From Bryobacteraceae bacterium (GTDB lineage: Bacteria; Acidobacteriota; Terriglobia; Bryobacterales; Bryobacteraceae), in assembly GCA_023384675.1 (NCBI GenBank), contig JAHDVK010000003.1, positions 62,001 to 126,000 of the forward strand: DNA of 64,000 bases. Direction: 5' to 3'. The position numbers were made by a program, and so were the translations under genes. The notes below the pieces were generated by a model. The model did not search any database and was not told the origin of the DNA. It was given only the letters and a program-made list of their open reading frames with translations. This document shows, in pieces, positions 1 to 11,054 of the stretch. Numbering within the stretch: the first letter of the stretch is position 1; each line of letters opens with the position of its first letter.

Positions 1-1647
<1,647 letters not shown>

Positions 1648-1652
1648 GGGGA

Positions 1653-1853
1653 CTAGCCGGAATTGCGCCGGTCCTCGGAGACCTTGATCTTGGATGCCGA
1701 AGCGGCCTGGCGGGCGTTTGCCCATTTCGACTTCACCCAATCCAGCAGCCGGCGGGCCCATTTGAAATGGCGGGCGAGCAGGATGAGTCCGGGCACACCA
1801 AACATCCAGCCCTGGAGGACAGGGATCAGGCCGCCGATCAGGCCGATGATCAC
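1653..1853 (-). CDS. Small membrane protein, PGPGW-like
   Basis: A 66-residue protein with one or two hydrophobic segments at the N-terminus (glycine-rich, ending [18 protein letters not shown]) followed by a basic amphipathic tail rich in Lys and Arg. The pattern resembles the small PGPGW-type putative membrane proteins of unknown function, although the exact motif is not conserved. The start taken is GTG at 1853; the frame is open further upstream (residues FEITAGII precede it), so a non-ATG start slightly upstream could give a longer first helix. It lies 5 bases before uvrA and 64 bases after the acyltransferase gene. It is probably a real small gene; its role is unknown. Confidence 0.55.
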   Translation of the reverse strand: MIIGLIGGLIPVLQGWMFGVPGLILLARHFKWARRLLDWVKSKWANARQAASASKIKVSEDRRNSG

Positions 1854-1917
1854 GAGGATAATGCCCGCGGTGATCTCGAAGGTTTTGCGAAACGGGGAGA
1901 TATCTATAATTTAGCAC

Positions 1918-2649
1918 TCAGTCCGAGTGGCCCTGAGCGCGGAGGGCGCGGATTTCGGCGGCGAGGCGTTCGGTCAGTTCCACGCGGGCGGAGCTGGCGA
2001 GGCCTTCGGTTTCAATCGGTTTGCCGATGCGCATGGTGACGCGTCCGGGGCGCATATGGTGGGAGTGCATCGGGAGGATCTCGCGCAGTCCGACCAGCGC
2101 GACGGGCAGGATGGGGACGCCGCCCTTGATGGCGAGGTAGGCCGCGCCATCCTTGAACGGTTGCAGTTCGCCATCCTCCGAGCGGCCGCCTTCGGGGAAT
2201 ACGAGCACGGAAAGCCCGCGTTCCTTCATGGCGCGGCCGGCGTGCGACAGGACTTTTAACGCGGCGCGCGGGTCGTCGAGCGGCACGGCGATGTGGCCGG
2301 CTTTTGCCAGGTGGCTGCCGATGAAGGGGATGTCGAACAGGCCGCGCTTGGCCATGAAGCGGAAGTTCACCGGCAGGTGGCCGAGCAGGACGGGCGTATC
2401 CATGTAGCTGACGTGATTCGGAGAGACCACGTAGCTGCGCCCCGGCTGGATGTTTTCGCGGCCCGCCACTTTCACGCGCGCGCCCGCGATGGCCAGCAGC
2501 ATACGGCCCCAGCGGCGCGCGATGCGCAGTTGCAGGTTGCCGTCCTTGTCCCAGAAAGCCGCCGCCAGGTTGATGGTGCCCATCACGGCCGTGGCGAGGA
2601 TGATGAGCGGGTCGCGGATGAACAGGGCGATGAGGTAGCTGAACCACAT
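1918..2649 (-). CDS. plsC: 1-acyl-sn-glycerol-3-phosphate acyltransferase (PlsC-like)
   Basis: A 243-residue protein of the PlsC/LPLAT family, which transfers acyl groups to lysophosphatidate on the inner membrane during phospholipid synthesis. It has a hydrophobic N-terminus (residues 1-30), the catalytic HX4D box in NHVSYMD (His79, Asp84), a second block around FRFMAKRGLFDIPFIG, and the FPEGGRS substrate-binding box (151-157). Length is normal. The ATG at 2647-2649 is 20 bases after the end of folC, so the two are probably co-transcribed. The exact acyl acceptor cannot be read from sequence. Confidence 0.9.
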   Translation of the reverse strand: MWFSYLIALFIRDPLIILATAVMGTINLAAAFWDKDGNLQLRIARRWGRMLLAIAGARVKVAGRENIQPGRSYVVSPNHVSYMDTPVLLGHLPVNFRFMAKRGLFDIPFIGSHLAKAGHIAVPLDDPRAALKVLSHAGRAMKERGLSVLVFPEGGRSEDGELQPFKDGAAYLAIKGGVPILPVALVGLREILPMHSHHMRPGRVTMRIGKPIETEGLASSARVELTERLAAEIRALRAQGHSD

Positions 2650-2669
2650 GCGGCGGGCGGAACTCCTGA

Positions 2670-3962
2670 TTATGGCACGAGCAGGGGGCGCACCTCGCCC
2701 ACCAGATAGAGCGAGCCGGTGATGAAGACGGCGTCCTGGGGCCGGGCCTCGGCGAGAATCCGTTCCAGCGCTTCGGAGGGCGAGGCGATCAGGCGGGCGC
2801 GCGTTTCGCCGGTGATCTCGCGGATGGCCTCCGCCGGGTAGGCGCGGGTCTGGTTCGGGGTGGTGAAAACGAGTTCGTGGGCGAGCGGGAACAGCAGCGG
2901 CGCCAGCACCTTCAGATCCTTGTCGTTCATCGCCCCGAACAGCATCCACACGCGGCCGCCTCCGGCGCGATTCGTGTGAAACTCGCGGATGTAGCGGGCC
3001 AGCGCGGCGGCCCCGGAAGGGTTGTGCGCGCCGTCGAGAAAGACGTCCGGATCGCGGCGGACGCACTCGAGCCGCCCCGGCCATTGGACGCGCGCCAGCC
3101 CGTTCGAGATGTGTTCCGGCGCGATGCCCAGATGGACCAGGGCGGCGACGGCCGTGAGCGCGTTGTCCACCTGATGGGCGCCGATCAGCGGTAGTTCCAC
3201 GGGGGTGGCATAGTCGCGAAATGTGGCGGTGAAGCTGTTGCCGTAGGCGTGCTGGTGCAGATCCTCGGCGCGCCAGCTGGAAGCGTGCGTGAGCGGAGAG
3301 CCGGTCTCGCGGGCGCGTTGTTCGATGACGGCGAGGGCCTCGGGGCGTTGTATGGCCACCACCGCCGGACGGCCCGGCTTCAAGATGCCCGCCTTTTCGA
3401 AGGCGATTTGCGGGATGGTCGAGCCAAGGAACTTCTCGTGATCGAAGTCGACCGGCGTCAACACGGCCAGCAGCGGGTCCACGACGTTCGTGGCGTCGAG
3501 CCGCCCGCCCATGCCGGTTTCGAGCACGGCGATCCCGACCGCGTGCTGGCGGAAGAGCAGAAACGCCATCGCGGCAATGGATTCGAAATAAGTGGGATGG
3601 CCGTCGAGCTCGCCCTTCCGGATCATGGCGAGCGCGGTGCGGTGCACCTCGTCGAAGGCCGCGGCGAAATCCTGCCGGCTCACCTGCGCGCCCGCCACGC
3701 GGATGCGCTCGGTGGGTTCCACCAGGTGGGGCGATGAGAACAAGCCCGTCCGTACGCCCGCCTCGCGCAGCGCGCTTTCGAGCATCGCGCACGTGGACCC
3801 CTTGCCGTTGGTCCCGGCCACGTGGATGAACCGGCAGTCGCGGTGCGGGCTGCCCAGCCGGTCGAGCAGCGCCTGGACGCGGTCGAGGCCGAGCTTCAGC
3901 GTTTTGTACTCGTTGCCGAGCGCGTAGAGGAATTGAACGGAGTCGGGATATGCGTTGCTCAA
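2670..3962 (-). CDS. folC: Bifunctional folylpolyglutamate synthase/dihydrofolate synthase
   Basis: Adds glutamate to dihydropteroate and folates in the cytoplasm (Mur ligase superfamily). The P-loop HVAGTNGKGST is at residues 48-58, followed by SSPHLVEPTERI, the ETGMGGRLDATN block, and DGAHNP in the C-terminal ligase domain. At 430 residues it has the usual length. The frame begins with TTG at 3962 (residues SNAYPD follow); no in-frame ATG lies upstream before a stop, so the unusual start is reasonable. It is the first gene of a minus-strand run folC-plsC-PGPGW-uvrA. Confidence 0.95.
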   Translation of the reverse strand: MSNAYPDSVQFLYALGNEYKTLKLGLDRVQALLDRLGSPHRDCRFIHVAGTNGKGSTCAMLESALREAGVRTGLFSSPHLVEPTERIRVAGAQVSRQDFAAAFDEVHRTALAMIRKGELDGHPTYFESIAAMAFLLFRQHAVGIAVLETGMGGRLDATNVVDPLLAVLTPVDFDHEKFLGSTIPQIAFEKAGILKPGRPAVVAIQRPEALAVIEQRARETGSPLTHASSWRAEDLHQHAYGNSFTATFRDYATPVELPLIGAHQVDNALTAVAALVHLGIAPEHISNGLARVQWPGRLECVRRDPDVFLDGAHNPSGAAALARYIREFHTNRAGGGRVWMLFGAMNDKDLKVLAPLLFPLAHELVFTTPNQTRAYPAEAIREITGETRARLIASPSEALERILAEARPQDAVFITGSLYLVGEVRPLLVP

Positions 3963-3989
3963 GCTGAATCCAGAAATCGCATATTTTCA

Positions 3990-4012
3990 GGCGCCCCGCC
4001 AAGTGGGGCGCC
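3990..4012 (+). terminator. GC-rich hairpin followed by short T run
   Basis: A perfect 8-bp stem (GGCGCCCC / GGGGCGCC) with a 7-nt loop, followed by GCTTTT, between the divergent folC and glycosyltransferase genes. It has terminator shape in the plus direction, but no plus-strand gene precedes it here. It may be part of the repeat cluster just downstream rather than a working terminator. Confidence 0.35.
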
Positions 4013-4048
4013 GCTTTTGTGGGCCTCGATCCAGGATCGGGGCTTGCG

Positions 4049-4090
4049 GGGGCGGAGCTGAAGCTCCGCGCGGACCAAAGTCCGCCCTAC
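4049..4090 (+). repeat. REP-like double palindrome, copy 1
   Basis: Two short inverted repeats in tandem: GCGGAGCT-GA-AGCTCCGC (4052-4069) and CGGAC-CAAA-GTCCG (4071-4084), then CCTAC. The first 25 bases (4049-4073) occur exactly, inverted, at 24176-24200 inside the 5' part of tolB, where a second palindrome also follows. The architecture matches dispersed REP/BIME-type extragenic elements. This copy is intergenic, between divergent folC and the GT87-like gene. Confidence 0.75.
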
Positions 4091-4144
4091 TTCTGCGTTC
4101 GGCGCGGCTAAAGGCGGCGCGGCCGCACGCCGATCATCCATTCA

Positions 4145-5311
4145 ATGCCCTCTTTTCGACCGGCAACCAGGGTGACGATGCGCGACGCAGGGAACCTGCT
4201 GGCCGCCGCCGCTTTGCTGGCCTTCATCCTGGGCATGGGCGCCAGCATCTTTCCGCATGGCCGCGACAAGGACTTCCTGGTGCTCTACACCGGCGCGCTC
4301 CTCGCCACCGAGGGGCGCTTTGCGGAACTGCACGACCCCGCCGCGCGGCTGGCCCACGAACAGGCGATCCTGCCGCACCGGACCAGCCTGATCCCGTTCG
4401 TCCGCCCGCATGTGTACGCGGCCATCCTTTCGCCGCTCGCTCATTTGAGTCACCGGGGGGCGTTCGCTGCCTGGCTCGCTCTGCAGGGCGGATGCCTTTT
4501 GCTGATGTTGTTCATGATCTGGCGGGAATTCGGCAGCGAGGGGGTCTTTCTGGCCTCCATCTTCCTGCCCGTGGCGCTCGGCCTGATGCACGGACAGGAC
4601 CACCTCTTTTTCGGGCTGGCGGTGATGGCCGGCCTCAGATTCCTCGCTAAAGGGCGCGACGTGCCAGCCGGGCTGCTCTGGAGCGTTCTATTCGTGAAGT
4701 TTCATTTGGCCCCCGGCCTCGGGCTGGCCCTGCTGGCGAGCCGCCGCTGGCGCGCCCTGGGCGCTTTCGCCGCGGGCGGGGGCGCGCTCGCCTTGGCCAG
4801 CCTCTGGCTTGGAGGGTGGGGCGGCGCGGTGGCCTATGTCCGGATCCTGACCGATCCCGGCACCGAGGGCCTGTATCCAGGCCGCGAGACGCTGGCCAAT
4901 CTGGAGGGCCTGGCGGCATCTCTGGGCGTGTCCCTCGCCGCGCTCTACGCCACGCTTGGAATGGCCATCGTTGCGCTGCTTGTTATGGGTCTGCGCCGCG
5001 GCCCGTGGTGGCGGCAGTTCTGCCTCGCCCTGGGCGGCTGCCTGATCCTGACACCGCACGTCTATCTATACGACCTGACGATTCTGCTGCCCGCCCTGTT
5101 GCTCTCGATGCGCGAAGGCGCCGCCGCGCCGGTCCGCGCGCTGGTCTGGCTCATCGCTCTGCCGCCGCTGATGATGGCCTTTCTAGCCGGAGGAGCTGGC
5201 TGGTTCCTGCTTGTGCCCGTGATTTGCGCCTGGCTCTGGTTCACTTCGCGGGAGGGCCGGTCCGCGCCGGCCGCATCGCCTCAAGAAAGCTCTCGCCCTG
5301 TTCCAGTTTGA
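4145..5311 (+). CDS. Polytopic membrane glycosyltransferase, GT87/DUF2029-like
   Basis: A 388-residue integral membrane protein with about nine to ten hydrophobic segments across its length, and an early acidic periplasmic-type loop (DKDFLVLYTGALL) followed by HDP and PFVRPHVYAAILSPLAHL. This pattern is typical of DUF2029/GT87 polyprenyl-phosphate-sugar mannosyltransferases. The conserved late block TPHVYLYDLTILLPA is also characteristic. Start: ATG at 4145; an in-frame ATG at 4178 just before the first helix is an alternative. Its 3' end overlaps the convergent deoB by 71 bases. Substrate unknown. Confidence 0.75.
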   Translation: MPSFRPATRVTMRDAGNLLAAAALLAFILGMGASIFPHGRDKDFLVLYTGALLATEGRFAELHDPAARLAHEQAILPHRTSLIPFVRPHVYAAILSPLAHLSHRGAFAAWLALQGGCLLLMLFMIWREFGSEGVFLASIFLPVALGLMHGQDHLFFGLAVMAGLRFLAKGRDVPAGLLWSVLFVKFHLAPGLGLALLASRRWRALGAFAAGGGALALASLWLGGWGGAVAYVRILTDPGTEGLYPGRETLANLEGLAASLGVSLAALYATLGMAIVALLVMGLRRGPWWRQFCLALGGCLILTPHVYLYDLTILLPALLLSMREGAAAPVRALVWLIALPPLMMAFLAGGAGWFLLVPVICAWLWFTSREGRSAPAASPQESSRPVPV

Positions 5312-6434
5312 CGCCGAAATTCTCCGCCACCGTCTGTCCGATGTCGGCCAGCGAGGCTCGCGTACCCAAGTCCACTCCGCCGCGCAAGCCCGGTGAATAG
5401 GCCAGCAGTGGAACGTACTCGCGAGTGTGGTCGGTGGAGGCGGTTGTAGGGTCGCAGCCGTGGTCGGCGGTGAAGATCAGCAGGTCGTCGTCCCGCAGCG
5501 AATCGAGCAGCGCCGGAACCCATTGGTCCGTCTGCTCCAGCGCGCAAGAATAGCCTTCCGGGTCGTTCCGGTGGCCAAAAAGCATGTCAAAATCCACCAA
5601 ATTGACGAAAATCAGCCCTTCGGAATGGGCATTTAGCGCCTCCAGGGTACACCACATGCCTTCTTCGTTCGACTTCGTCTTGTAACTCTGGCTGACGCCC
5701 CGGTTCAGAAAAACGTCCGCGATTTTGCCCACGCTTACCACCGGGACGCCCGCCCCGGATAGCCGGTCGAGCAGCATGTCCGGCGGCGGGGCGACCGCGT
5801 AATCGTGCCGGTTCGCGGTGCGGACAAAGCTGCCGGGCGCACCCACGAACGGCCGCGCGATCACCCGCCCCACTTCATGCGGGCCGCGCAGGATCTCGCG
5901 TGCCATCCCGCAGCAGCGGTACAGTTCATCGAGCGGCACGGTCTCCTCGTGCGCGGCGATCTGGAAGACGCTGTCGGCGGAGGTGTAGACGATCAAATCG
6001 CCGGTCCGCAGATGCTCTTCGCCCAGTTCCTTGATGATCTCCGTGCCCGATGCGGGCTTGTTGCCCAACACGCCCCGCCCGGTGCGGGCGCGGAATTCAT
6101 CGAGAATTTCCAGCGGAAAGCCCTGCGGGTAGAGCGGAAAGGGCCGGTCGAGGATCACGCCGGCCAGTTCCCAATGGCCCGTTGTCGTATCTTTGCCGGG
6201 CGAAGCCAGCGCACAGCGGCCATAGGAGGCAAGGGGCGCCCCGGCGGGCATAAGATAATCGAACGGCCGGATATTGGCGAGCCCCAGCCGGCACAGGTTG
6301 GGCAGCGCAAGCGGCCTTCGGCTGGCCAGATGGCCCAGCGTGTCGCCCGGCTCGGGATCGCCGAACGCCGCCCAGTCCGGCATCGCGCCCACGCCCACGC
6401 TGTCGAGCACAATCAGCGCCACGCGTTGGAACAT
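5241..6434 (-). CDS. deoB: Phosphopentomutase
   Basis: Interconverts ribose-1-phosphate and ribose-5-phosphate (or the deoxy forms) in nucleoside salvage; cytoplasmic, manganese-dependent, alkaline phosphatase superfamily. Metal and phosphate residues are visible in LDSVGVGAMPD (Asp11), GKDTTTGHWE, DFDMLFGHRNDPEGY and FTADHGCDPT. At 397 residues it has full family length. It begins 3 bases after the TlpA-like gene and closes the yebC-ruvC operon. Its last 71 bases are shared with the convergent GT87-like gene. Confidence 0.96.
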   Translation of the reverse strand: MFQRVALIVLDSVGVGAMPDWAAFGDPEPGDTLGHLASRRPLALPNLCRLGLANIRPFDYLMPAGAPLASYGRCALASPGKDTTTGHWELAGVILDRPFPLYPQGFPLEILDEFRARTGRGVLGNKPASGTEIIKELGEEHLRTGDLIVYTSADSVFQIAAHEETVPLDELYRCCGMAREILRGPHEVGRVIARPFVGAPGSFVRTANRHDYAVAPPPDMLLDRLSGAGVPVVSVGKIADVFLNRGVSQSYKTKSNEEGMWCTLEALNAHSEGLIFVNLVDFDMLFGHRNDPEGYSCALEQTDQWVPALLDSLRDDDLLIFTADHGCDPTTASTDHTREYVPLLAYSPGLRGGVDLGTRASLADIGQTVAENFGVKLEQGESFLEAMRPARTGPPAK

Positions 6435-6437
6435 GGC

Positions 6438-7676
6438 TTACTCCTCGGCCAGCGCCGCGCGGATCCGTTCGGTCAGCATATCGACGAAACGGTCGGGGAT
6501 AAACCCGTTCATCCGGCTGTAGACCCGCCCGGACTTAGTCAAAATCACCGTCGTGGGGATCGACGAGACTCGCAGATGCGCCCCCAGACCGTCTTCGAAG
6601 TACACGCTTTTCGACCAGCCGTTCCGTTCCAGGAACGGCGCCACGGCATCGCGCTCCTCGTCGGTGGAGACGGCCAGGAACGTCACATCGTCCCGGTCAG
6701 AGAAGCGGCGCTGGGTCTCTTCGTAGAGCGGATGCTGCGCGCGGCACGGTCCGCACCAGGTGGCCCAGAAGTCCAGAATCACCACCTTGCCCGACAAGGA
6801 AGCCAGCGCCAGCGGCGGACCATCCAGGGCCGACAGCGTGAAGTCCGCCGGCGCCGCGGCGAATGCGTTCGGATCGATGGCCGCGATGCGCTCACGGCGG
6901 GCCGTGTGCAGTGCCGCCGCGCGGTCCGAGGCGGCCAGCAGCGCGGCGCCCGCGTTCGCGCCGGCCGCGCGCGCGAGGGAACCCAGCCGTTCCCGGTCCC
7001 GCGCCCGTGACGGCGAATCGAGGGGTTCGGCGGCCACCGCGCCCGCCAGCGCTTCCAGGGCTGCCTGTGGCTGGTTCGCCTTTTCGAGCCAGCGCGCCCA
7101 TTCGCGTGCGGCTTCGGCCGTGGGGTTGCGTTCCCAGCCTTGCCGGGCGGCCTTGGCGGCCTCGTCGAAGCGTTCGAGCCGGCCGAGAGCGCGCGCCTGG
7201 AACAGGTGCGCCCGGGCGAGTTGCGTGTCGGACTCGATTGCCCGCCGTCCGCGCCCTGGAACGATCTCCTCGGCGCTCATTCGCTCGAGCACGCCTGCCA
7301 ACTCGCGCACCAGAGCCGAGGAATACCGAAGGGCGCGTTCGGCCGACTCCTTATCGGCGCGGTCCAGCAGGGCGCGAGTCACAAAGTCCAGCAGGCGGGG
7401 GTTGCGCGAGCCGTTCTCGATCGCTTTCACACCAAAGGTCAACAGCCGCCGCCGGTCGTTCAGGTCCACCGCCGCCTGCACCAGGATGCGCTCGATTTCG
7501 TCGCGGCGGTCCGAGGAGGGGAATTTTTCGAGATGCGCCTCGAGCGCGCGGGCGTAGTCCACCGCGCTGTTGCCCGCCTCGGCCAGGGCTCGCTCCAATT
7601 GCTCCTGTTCGGCGTCGCCGCCGGGCGATTGCGCAGCCGCGGCGAAGGCGAATGCCACCAGGACAAGCAGCCTCAT
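6438..7676 (-). CDS. Secreted TPR-like protein with C-terminal TlpA/ResA thioredoxin domain
   Basis: A 412-residue protein with an N-terminal signal peptide (MRLLVLVAFAFAAAAQS), a helical region of TPR-like repeats (about residues 25-250), and a thioredoxin fold near residues 270-410. That domain has the redox motif WCGPC at 307-311 and the cis-proline block SSIPTT near 372. Periplasmic TlpA-like proteins reduce disulfides, for example in cytochrome c maturation; this one's partner is unknown. Its ATG overlaps the stop of the upstream gene (ATGA), and deoB follows after 3 bases. Confidence 0.85.
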   Translation of the reverse strand: MRLLVLVAFAFAAAAQSPGGDAEQEQLERALAEAGNSAVDYARALEAHLEKFPSSDRRDEIERILVQAAVDLNDRRRLLTFGVKAIENGSRNPRLLDFVTRALLDRADKESAERALRYSSALVRELAGVLERMSAEEIVPGRGRRAIESDTQLARAHLFQARALGRLERFDEAAKAARQGWERNPTAEAAREWARWLEKANQPQAALEALAGAVAAEPLDSPSRARDRERLGSLARAAGANAGAALLAASDRAAALHTARRERIAAIDPNAFAAAPADFTLSALDGPPLALASLSGKVVILDFWATWCGPCRAQHPLYEETQRRFSDRDDVTFLAVSTDEERDAVAPFLERNGWSKSVYFEDGLGAHLRVSSIPTTVILTKSGRVYSRMNGFIPDRFVDMLTERIRAALAEE

Positions 7677-8314
7677 GGGCTGGTCTTCTCCACGTGGGCT
7701 TCGGGGTTCCGGAAGACCTCGGCCAGATACTCCGCCCGTTCGCGCGCCATGTTCATATAGCTCGTGCTTTTTGCGACGCGGTCGAGCAGCGGCAGAAACA
7801 GCGCATGACCGGCGAGCCGGCGCTTGTCCCAGGACGCTTCGATCTTCAGCAGCATCTTGTAGGTTCCCAGCCGGTCGTACTTCACCGTGCGTTCAAGGTC
7901 GTAAAACAGCACCGCCGCTTCGGCGACGCGTTCCACCCACTCCTGCAGGGCCTGCGCGTCGGGGTCGAGCGAATAGTTGAACGTCTGCTCGCGGCGCGCG
8001 CCGCCTTCGATCCAGGCGTACTTTTTCTCGCCCATGCGGGCAACCTTGAGCCCCGACTCGAGCGGGCGGCCGAGCCGGTCGAGTTTGCGCGCCAGTTCGA
8101 AGATGGCCGCCGTTTCGGCCTCTCTCAACTGAAACTTCAGCGGCGGTTCCTCGTCGGGCGCTTCACGGTACTCCACGTTGCCCGCGGCAGTCAGATCGAT
8201 CTTGTAGAACTCAGGCTTGCTGCCGGGGAACGATTTCGTGAAGCAGAGGCTGACTTCGCCCTGCGCTGGCGCAGTGTGCGCCAGCAGCGCAAACAACAGC
8301 AAAGAACGGATCAC
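7673..8314 (-). CDS. Secreted hypothetical protein in the ruvC operon
   Basis: A 213-residue protein with a signal peptide (VIRSLLLFALLAHTAPAQG). I do not recognise a family. The body alternates beta-type segments and a helical C-terminal half ending in a charged helix with repeated Ala-Arg-Glu. The start is GTG at 8314, chosen because AAGGAGGG lies 6 bases upstream and the GTG overlaps the ruvC stop (GTGA). Its own stop overlaps the ATG of the TlpA-like gene. The tight coupling suggests it works with the thioredoxin-domain protein in the envelope, which is an inference. Confidence 0.75.
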   Translation of the reverse strand: MIRSLLLFALLAHTAPAQGEVSLCFTKSFPGSKPEFYKIDLTAAGNVEYREAPDEEPPLKFQLREAETAAIFELARKLDRLGRPLESGLKVARMGEKKYAWIEGGARREQTFNYSLDPDAQALQEWVERVAEAAVLFYDLERTVKYDRLGTYKMLLKIEASWDKRRLAGHALFLPLLDRVAKSTSYMNMARERAEYLAEVFRNPEAHVEKTSP

Positions 8315-8793
8315 GCGGCCCTCCTTGGCTGGTGTACGGCATGACAGACCGCCACCGCCACGGCGTCGGAAGCATCCAGCGGACGCAACTCCCGGTCCAG
8401 CCGCAGCAGCGAACGCACCATGAAAGCCACCTGTTCCTTCTCCGCCCGGCCGTGGCCCACCACGCTGCCCTTGACCGTGGCGGGCGAATATTCGCCCACT
8501 TCGAGACCGGCCTCGGCCAGCACGAACAGCACCGCGCCGCGTACCTGGCTGAGTTTCAGGGCGCTCCGCGCGTTCACCGAGGTGAATGTATCCTCCACCG
8601 CCGCGCAATCCGGGTGATGCCGGGCGATCACCGCCCGCAACTGCTCGCCGATGTGGAGCAACCGCGCGGGCAAGGCCTGGCGGCTGTCTGTGCGCACCGC
8701 GCCGGCCTCGATCAGCGCGTGGCTCACGCCATCGGATTCGATCACGCCGAAGCCGGTGATCTGCGAGCCGCAATCGATGCCGAGAATGCGCAC
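8311..8793 (-). CDS. ruvC: Holliday junction resolvase RuvC
   Basis: Endonuclease that cuts Holliday junctions with RuvAB. The four acidic active-site residues of the RNase H-like fold are visible: Asp7 (ILGIDCGS), Glu67 (AAVEDTF), and Asp140/Asp143 (LDASDA). At 160 residues it has normal length. It begins 23 bases after yebC, the common bacterial neighbour of ruvC. ruvA and ruvB are not in the window. Confidence 0.97.
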   Translation of the reverse strand: MRILGIDCGSQITGFGVIESDGVSHALIEAGAVRTDSRQALPARLLHIGEQLRAVIARHHPDCAAVEDTFTSVNARSALKLSQVRGAVLFVLAEAGLEVGEYSPATVKGSVVGHGRAEKEQVAFMVRSLLRLDRELRPLDASDAVAVAVCHAVHQPRRAA

Positions 8794-8816
8794 GGGAGTC
8801 TGACCCAGACGGGCGG

Positions 8817-9563
<747 letters not shown>

Positions 9564-9611
9564 GAAGGAACCTCGTGCTGGTGGCTCTGATGATTCACTG
9601 ACGGCGGCCGG

Positions 9612-9627
9612 CATCAGGCGCCTGATG
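9612..9627. promoter_or_regulatory. 16-bp perfect palindrome upstream of yebC
   Basis: CATCAGGCGCCTGATG is its own reverse complement. It lies 49 bases upstream of the yebC start, in the 150-base gap below the histidine kinase gene. It could be an operator for the yebC operon or part of a terminator for the kinase operon, but no T run follows. Confidence 0.35.
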
Positions 9628-9713
9628 AGGCGCGCCGGCTGCAAAGAACCCAGATACCAAGAATACCAAGCGCCGCCAAACGGGAACAAGCCGCGCCCCA
9701 GGCCCTGGAGCCG

Positions 9714-11054
9714 TCAGTCTGTTCGCGAATCCATGGGCAGCCGGAGCGTGGCCACGCAGCCGCGGGGATCGCTGCGGTTCGCCAGGGCCAGCGAGCCGCC
9801 GTGCGCTTCGGCAATTTGGCGGCACAGCACCAGCCCGATGCCCGAGCCGCCGGGCTTCGTTGTGAAGAACGGAACGAACAGGTTCGCCGTATTGGACAGT
9901 CCTAGGCCATCGTCAATCACCTGGATCAGGGCCGCCGCCGGCTCGGCGCGCCATTCCACCGTTACGCCGCCGCCCGTCTCCAGTGCGGCGTCGGCCGCAT
10001 TTCTCACCAGATTGATGAGCAGTTGTTCAAGCTGGTCGCCGTCAGCCAGCAACTGCAATGCCGGCCCCGGCCGCACGTCCACCTTGACCCGCGTCTCCAG
10101 GCCCGCGACGCGCTGCACCAGGGAAGCGAGCGGCACTTCAGCCAGCCTCGGCCTCGGCATCTTCGCCAGCCGCGAGTACGCGCCGATGAAGCGGCTCAGG
10201 GATTCCGCGCGCGCGCCGATCACCGTCAGGCCGTCGCGCATGTCCTGTTCCCAATCGTCCGGACGCGGATCGCGCGCCAGCAGCCCCGCCAGGCTGCCCG
10301 AGATCGACATCACCGGCGTGAGCGAATTGTTCAGTTCGTGGCCCAGCACGCGCACCAGCCGCTGCCAGGCTTGCAATTCCTCCTCGCGCAGCGCGCGCGT
10401 GAGATCGCTGACCACCAGCAGCGTCAGGGGCAGTCCGCTCTCGCGGAAGCTCGACCGGCGGATGCCCCAGCGGCCCGCGCCGCCAGGGAAGGTGCGCGTG
10501 ACGGTCTGCGCGGGCGCACCCGCCAGGTATTCGTCCAGGGCAATCTCGCAGGCGGTGCGGTCCAGCAGGTGCGCGGCATCTTGCGCCAGCAGGCGTTCCC
10601 CCGCGCGGTTCACCAGCTTCAAATGCTGCTCGCCGTCGAAGGTGAACACCGCGACGTCGATCTCCTCCATCACTTTTCGGAGCAGGGCCGTGGCTTCCAC
10701 CGCGCCCAGACGCTGCGCCCTTAACGTGGCGCCCATGGCGTTCACCTGCGCCATCACCTCGCCGAGCGCATCGCTGCTGCCGGCGCCCCGGCCGCGGATC
10801 GAATAGTCGCCCTCGCGCATCGCCTCCAGCAGGTTGGCGAGGGTTCGCAGAGGAGAAATCACGCGCTCGCGCGCGGACCAGGCGAACGCCCACCAGGGCA
10901 GCAACACAGCCAGGGTGATCGTCCAGCGCGCTTTATCGGAAAAATCGCCGAACCACACGAATCCGATCGCGGACAGCACGCCCGCAAGCCCCGCCGCCAG
11001 CGAGGCCAGCAGCACGCGATTCTCATGAGCGTGCCACCAGCTCGCTCGCCTCAT
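9714..11054 (-). CDS. NtrY-like membrane sensor histidine kinase
   Basis: A 446-residue kinase. It has two N-terminal hydrophobic segments (about 13-36 and 44-60), a HAMP-like linker (65-115), a PAS-like domain (120-215), and a HisKA domain with phospho-acceptor His239 in RVLGHELNNSLTPV. The HATPase domain shows the N box (NLVRNAADAA), IDDGLGL and GSGIGLVLCRQIAEAHGG. It is the last gene of a six-gene operon with an MFP, two ABC ATPases and an NtrC-type regulator, whose stop its ATG overlaps. It probably senses an envelope signal and phosphorylates that regulator. Confidence 0.93.
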   Translation of the reverse strand: MRRASWWHAHENRVLLASLAAGLAGVLSAIGFVWFGDFSDKARWTITLAVLLPWWAFAWSARERVISPLRTLANLLEAMREGDYSIRGRGAGSSDALGEVMAQVNAMGATLRAQRLGAVEATALLRKVMEEIDVAVFTFDGEQHLKLVNRAGERLLAQDAAHLLDRTACEIALDEYLAGAPAQTVTRTFPGGAGRWGIRRSSFRESGLPLTLLVVSDLTRALREEELQAWQRLVRVLGHELNNSLTPVMSISGSLAGLLARDPRPDDWEQDMRDGLTVIGARAESLSRFIGAYSRLAKMPRPRLAEVPLASLVQRVAGLETRVKVDVRPGPALQLLADGDQLEQLLINLVRNAADAALETGGGVTVEWRAEPAAALIQVIDDGLGLSNTANLFVPFFTTKPGGSGIGLVLCRQIAEAHGGSLALANRSDPRGCVATLRLPMDSRTD

